From assembly GCA_038203935.1 (NCBI GenBank), contig JBBRDM010000111.1, positions 1-18,406 of the forward strand: a DNA stretch of 18,406 nt, given 5' to 3'. Made by a program: the position numbers and the translations under genes. Source of the DNA: JANXSG01 sp038203935. GTDB taxonomy: Bacteria > Armatimonadota > Chthonomonadetes > Chthonomonadales > Chthonomonadaceae. Of the stretch, positions 14,989 to 18,406 are shown one piece after another. The first letter of the stretch is position 1; each line of letters opens with the position of its first letter. The notes below the pieces were generated by a model. That model was not told the DNA's origin. It searched no databases and saw nothing but the letters and a program-made list of their open reading frames with translations.

Positions 14989-17676
14989 CTAACCCACAAC
15001 AAAGTTGACGAGTTTACCCGGGACTGCGATCGTTTTACGAAGCTGTTTATTGATGAGGTCGGTTTGGACTTTTTCACAAGCCAGGGCCAGCCGTTCGATC
15101 TCACTCTGTGCTGTATCCGGTGCGACAGACAGCCGGTCCCTAACTTTGCCATTGACTTGCACCACAATCGTTATTGCTTCATCAGCGGCTGCCTCGGCGT
15201 CAAATTCAGGCCATGATTCACGATAAAGAGAGTTTCGCTTGCCCAGCCGTGACCATAGCTCCTCCGCCAGATGGGGAGTCAGCGGAGCAAGCAGAAGCGG
15301 AAGCGATTCTAAAAGTTCCGAGATAGTCAGTGCCTGTTCCATTGTAGGTGCCTCGCTGCTTAGGTTATTGCGAAACAGGGAGAGTTCGTTGGTATACTCC
15401 ATCAGCGCAGCGACACAGGTGTTGAAGCGGAAATCCTCGATATCTTCCGCAACTTTCCGAATCGTCTGATGCAGCTTTCGGCGCAGCGACCGCAGCTCTG
15501 CAGACAGTGAAACAGATGAAAACTCCGAAGCTATTCTTGATTTCCACTCTGGAATATAGTGCGGATGCAGTTCTGTCCAGAGCCGCCAGAGTCGGTTGAT
15601 ATATCTGTGAGAAGCTTCGATGCCTTTATCAGTCCACTGCACGGTGTCTTCGAAAGGAGCGACAAAAAGCCCATACAACCGGAGGCTGTCGGCGCCATAC
15701 TTCTCCGCCATCTCGTCCGGCGTAACCACATTGCCTTTGGATTTACTCATCTTCACCCAGCGCCATATCCACTGATCTTCAGGAATCGTTAGTTTCTCCT
15801 CTGGCTTCAATATTTTCCAATTTTCAAGCAGATCCTCAGCCTCTTCCTCATTTCCCTCTTCATTCTCCGCTTTGACCTCTCGCCCGGCAGTGTGCGCCAG
15901 CAGCATTCCCTGATTGCGCAGCTTCTGAAACGGTTCGTCAAAGTCTACCAGGCCGGCATCGTGGATCACCTTGGTCCAGAATCTCGCATAAAGCAGGTGC
16001 ATCACGGCATGCTCGGCTCCGCCCACATAGAGATCGACCGGCATCCAATATTTTGCGGCTTCCGGACTGAAAGCCATATCCTGGTTATGCGGATCAGTAA
16101 AGCGCAGGAAATACCAGGATGAGCAGGCGAATCCCCCCATCGTATCGGTCTCGCGGCGAGCCGGTTCCCCGCAGTTCGGACAGGTGGTATGGACAAATTC
16201 GGGTATTCCGGCGAGGGGAGATTCACCAGTACCGGTCGGCTCATACCTCTCGACATCGGGCAAGAGCACGGGAAGCTGATTTTCGGGAACAGGCACCGGA
16301 CCGCACTTCGCGCAGTGGATGATCGGGATGGGCGCTCCCCAGTACCGTTGTCGGGAGATCAGCCAGTCTCTCAGCCTGTAATTAATGACACCTTTTCCGA
16401 CTCCATACTGCTGCAGCCAGGCAACTACTTTGCCGACGGTATCTTTATTATTCGGTGATCCGGCGAAAGGAGAGGCAGGCGTTCGCGCACCCGGTGAGGG
16501 AAGGAAAGAATCCATCACTCCGCCGGCAGGAATCGCTTCCGTCATACTATCGGCAGACTGTTCTGGCGCGCTTCGATAGACGAGAACTACAGGAATATCG
16601 TATTTTCGGGCGAATTCGAAGTCGCGCTGATCGTGGGCTGGAACCGCCATAATCGCGCCTGTTCCATACCCCATCAAAACATAGTCTGCGATATAGATAG
16701 GAATCGGCTCGCCAGTAACGGGATTATCTGCATAAGCGCCGGTGAGAACGCCGGTCTTGGCGCGCTCGGTGTTCTGGCGTTCGATATCGGTGGATTTCTT
16801 TGCGCGATCCTGATACTCCTTAACCGCATCCTTATGATTCTGTTCGGTGATCTTTTCGACCAGGGGATGCTCGGGCGCGAGCACAATGAAGGTGGCGCCC
16901 CACAGCGTATCCGGGCGTGTCGTGAAAACACGAATGCTCTCATCGGAACCAATGACCTGAAAATCGACCTCCGCGCCGTCGCTCCGCCCTATCCACTCGC
17001 GCTGCTGCTGCTTGATTCCATCCGACCACTGGATAGTATCCAGGCCGGTGATCAATCGATCTGCATATTCTGTGATCTTGAAATACCACTGCGGCATAGG
17101 GCGTTTTTCGACCAGTGTGCCGCACCGCCAGCATCGGCCATTGACCACCTCTTCGTTCGCGAGGCCGGTTTTATCGACAGGGCACCAGTTGATAGGGGTG
17201 TTGGCCTGATAGGCCAGGCCGCGCTTATACAGCAGCAGGAACAGCCATTGGGTCCACCGATAGTAGTCCGGATTACTGGAGTCGATCTCCCGGCTCCAGT
17301 CGTAGGAGATACCCACAAGTTTGAGCTGGCGTTTGTAGTTGGCGGCGTATTCGGGAACCATCTCCTGGGGATTGCGGCCGCGCTTGATGGCCTCGTTCTC
17401 TGCAGGCTGGCCAAAGGCATCCCAGCCCATAGGATGGAGGACATTATAACCCTGCATGACTTTGAACCGGCAGGCGACATCGAGCGGGATGTAGTTGCGG
17501 CAGTGGCCGACGCTGATACCAGCGCCGCTGGGGTATGGGAAAAAATCGAGGCCATAGAATTTGGGCCTGTCGCTGGAGTTTTCAACGCGGAATGTATCTT
17601 CCTCTTCCCAGCGTTTCTGCCACTTCGCTTCGATCTGACGAAATTCGTAACGATTTTCTATCCTGTCATCACTCAT
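14989..17676 (-). CDS. leuS: Leucyl-tRNA synthetase
   Basis: This 895-aa class I synthetase charges tRNA-Leu in the cytoplasm. The HIGH-type motif appears as PYPSGAGISVGH (47-58), with SVGH in place of the usual HVGH or HIGH, and the KMSKS loop is intact at 642-646 (KMSKSKGNVVTPDEM). The CP1 editing domain is present (VFTTRPDTLWGATFIVLAPEHPL). Cysteine pairs CAKC and CPNC suggest a zinc-binding insert, with another pair in CWRC. WLISRQRYWGAPIP is a standard synthetase block. Two extra segments stand out: residues 391-402, a Pro/Ala/Ser stretch between GVMDS and PFAG, and an acidic run (EEGNEEEAED) before the KMSKS loop. Length is within the normal bacterial range (about 810-900) at its upper end. 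It lies upstream of the GH42-like gene on the same strand, separated by 603 bp of repeats. Confidence 0.97.
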   Translation of the reverse strand: MSDDRIENRYEFRQIEAKWQKRWEEEDTFRVENSSDRPKFYGLDFFPYPSGAGISVGHCRNYIPLDVACRFKVMQGYNVLHPMGWDAFGQPAENEAIKRGRNPQEMVPEYAANYKRQLKLVGISYDWSREIDSSNPDYYRWTQWLFLLLYKRGLAYQANTPINWCPVDKTGLANEEVVNGRCWRCGTLVEKRPMPQWYFKITEYADRLITGLDTIQWSDGIKQQQREWIGRSDGAEVDFQVIGSDESIRVFTTRPDTLWGATFIVLAPEHPLVEKITEQNHKDAVKEYQDRAKKSTDIERQNTERAKTGVLTGAYADNPVTGEPIPIYIADYVLMGYGTGAIMAVPAHDQRDFEFARKYDIPVVLVYRSAPEQSADSMTEAIPAGGVMDSFLPSPGARTPASPFAGSPNNKDTVGKVVAWLQQYGVGKGVINYRLRDWLISRQRYWGAPIPIIHCAKCGPVPVPENQLPVLLPDVERYEPTGTGESPLAGIPEFVHTTCPNCGEPARRETDTMGGFACSSWYFLRFTDPHNQDMAFSPEAAKYWMPVDLYVGGAEHAVMHLLYARFWTKVIHDAGLVDFDEPFQKLRNQGMLLAHTAGREVKAENEEGNEEEAEDLLENWKILKPEEKLTIPEDQWIWRWVKMSKSKGNVVTPDEMAEKYGADSLRLYGLFVAPFEDTVQWTDKGIEASHRYINRLWRLWTELHPHYIPEWKSRIASEFSSVSLSAELRSLRRKLHQTIRKVAEDIEDFRFNTCVAALMEYTNELSLFRNNLSSEAPTMEQALTISELLESLPLLLAPLTPHLAEELWSRLGKRNSLYRESWPEFDAEAAADEAITIVVQVNGKVRDRLSVAPDTAQSEIERLALACEKVQTDLINKQLRKTIAVPGKLVNFVVG

Positions 17677-17728
17677 GATCGCTGCCGCCTCTGCCCCATT
17701 GTTTTAGATAGTGTATAGAGATTTTGAA

Positions 17729-17788
17729 GCCCGGCAAGCCTTTTCCAAGCGCCGGGCGAGTATTTTAACTAAGTATCCTATTATACCA
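17729..17788 (-). promoter_or_regulatory. leuS promoter and leader hairpin
   Basis: On the minus strand TATAAT (17785-17780) is preceded by TG one base away (TGGTATAAT), an extended -10 element; no good -35 is visible, which such promoters tolerate. The leader of about 97 nt contains a hairpin with arms GCCCGGC (17757-17751) and GCCGGGC (17735-17729). It lacks a U-run and the leader is too short for a standard T-box. Confidence 0.6.
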
Positions 17789-17823
17789 CGACGGGTGATT
17801 TGATGAGGAGAATTTACCTTTTT

Positions 17824-17880
17824 ACCTCACCCCCATCTCACACTGCTTGATAGCTCGCAAGGGAGAGGGGAGATGAAATG
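17824..17880. repeat. Degenerate copy of the GC-rich dispersed repeat
   Basis: CCTCACCCCCATCTC at 17825-17839 and GGGAGAGGGGAGATG at 17861-17875 form an imperfect inverted repeat (CATCTC pairs with GAGATG). Composition matches the elements near 966 and 14728. It ends about 15 bp before the HTH fragment's start codon and supplies part of its upstream sequence. Confidence 0.45.
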
Positions 17881-17891
17881 GAGATAGTACA

Positions 17892-18083
17892 ATGTACACG
17901 AATGGCGGCTGGATCACCACGAGGGAAGCAGCGGAATATCTGCAAGTTACACGCGGCAGGATACGGGAACTCTATTTACAGGGGAAACTGCACCGGTCAG
18001 TATTGATCGTTAACTTCTCTTCTTCGTCCCATGCTTCGCGGATTGATTGCGTTATATGCTTATCGGACAGAACGTTTGCGTAG
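17892..18083 (+). pseudogene. Truncated excisionase-like helix-turn-helix gene
   Basis: The first about 32 residues (MYTNGGWITTREAAEYLQVTRGRIRELYLQGKL) are the start of a MerR-like HTH_17 DNA-binding domain as found in excisionases. After residue 33, where the family normally has a conserved wing ending in an Arg-rich segment, the frame reads HRSVLIVNFSSSSHASRIDC and matches nothing. A GGAG box sits 8 nt before the ATG, so the head is intact. The tail is antisense to another open segment (see next entry), which points to a rearrangement near 17990. The product would probably not bind DNA normally. Confidence 0.55.
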
Positions 18084-18085
18084 GT
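17975..18085 (-). pseudogene. Start-less open segment, likely gene remnant
   Basis: On the minus strand 37 codons are open between a TAA (18088-18086) and a TAG (17974-17972) with no ATG, GTG or TTG. The translation contains VLSDKHITQSIREAWDEEEK, a plausible hydrophilic helix. The same frame upstream of the TAA also reads as protein-like sequence (TQYTYLPPNHFKSVDDTVQL). I read this as one decayed gene with an in-frame stop. Family unknown. The rest of 18084-18349 shows nothing else I can name. Confidence 0.25.
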
Positions 18086-18349
18086 TTAGAAACTCACCAG
18101 CTGGACGGTATCGTCAACGCTTTTGAAATGATTAGGCGGTAAATAGGTGTACTGAGTACCTTCCTGACTGCCAGTGCCTCACATGCACTCTCTTGAAAAT
18201 TAGTCATAGTAGATTATCCTCTTAGAACTATTCTCGTGGTGAAAGGATCAATTTCAACTCGTCATCCAGATATGTCATAAGAAGGAAAGCACCAGCATTT
18301 AACGAATATGCAGAATGAATTATTGCTGTTTGTGACTGGAGATACCCTC

Positions 18350-18406
18350 ATGCGTTCCATAGGTTCAATTTTCGGCATATTGGGCATTACGATTTCGATT
18401 GCCTCC
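18350..18406 (+). CDS. 5' end of an exported or membrane protein
   Basis: An ATG at 18350 with a GGAG box 8 nt upstream (18338-18341) opens a frame that stays open for 19 codons to the window edge. The visible residues, MRSIGSIFGILGITISIAS, have one basic residue and then a hydrophobic run, as in a signal peptide or first membrane segment. Nothing more can be said about its function. Confidence 0.45.
   Translation, partial: MRSIGSIFGILGITISIAS

Noticed and set aside
16633..17718. 361-codon plus-strand open frame opposite leuS
   Set aside because: It is entirely antisense to a fully motif-supported LeuRS and its translation has no recognisable domain; a codon-bias shadow.
17677..17800. T-box leader upstream of leuS
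   Set aside because: The leader is only about 97 nt, has no T-box sequence or specifier loop, and no terminator/antiterminator pair.

Overview
The window looks like chromosomal DNA of a free-living, moderate-GC bacterium from a poorly sampled lineage, most plausibly Armatimonadota or a neighbouring phylum. This rests on the mix of genes: Tat-exported Gfo/Idh/MocA oxidoreductases next to a phytanoyl-CoA-dioxygenase-like protein, a DUF5703/GH95-like glycosidase, a GH42-like protein inside arginine-rich disordered tails, and a LeuRS with an SVGH version of the HIGH motif. No single marker proves the phylum. No phage, plasmid or CRISPR module is visible.

Layout. Bases 1-2377 (minus): a Tat-type Gfo/Idh/MocA oxidoreductase, a PhyH-family dioxygenase, and the start of a second Tat-type oxidoreductase cut by the left edge (TTG start, 8-bp overlap). 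This looks like a carbohydrate or polyol catabolism cluster. Bases 2708-5735 (plus): a membrane-anchored NodB polysaccharide deacetylase and a large DUF5703/GH95-like protein. Bases 5935-6345 (plus): an IscA/ErpA-type Fe-S carrier with a strong -10 upstream and a near-perfect intrinsic terminator. Bases 6502-7635 (plus) and 7638-8411 (minus): an exported transglutaminase-like protein and an alpha/beta-hydrolase lipoprotein, converging with 2 bp between them. Bases 8602-9600 (plus): a metzincin lipoprotein preceded by a strikingly structured leader. Bases 9794-14385 (minus): a 1164-aa GH42-like protein with arginine-rich tails, then a small helical protein, then a HisJ-type PHP phosphatase that overlaps it by 8 bp. 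Bases 14386-14988 hold the big gene's promoter and a dense cluster of hairpin repeats. Bases 14989-17676 (minus): leuS. The right end (17892-18406) holds a truncated excisionase-like HTH gene, a start-less antisense remnant, and the first 19 codons of a plus-strand gene.

The functions form two blocks: envelope and polysaccharide handling (oxidoreductases, deacetylase, glycosidase-like proteins, transglutaminase, lipoprotein hydrolase, metalloprotease), and housekeeping (Fe-S carrier, LeuRS, PHP phosphatase). The most unusual items are the GH42-like protein with RNase E-like arginine/glycine tails, the 16-bp inverted repeat that abuts the metalloprotease start codon, the hairpin-repeat cluster downstream of leuS, and a short in-frame LeuRS insertion that resembles an intergenic repeat. 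I see no complete, clearly new multi-gene system.
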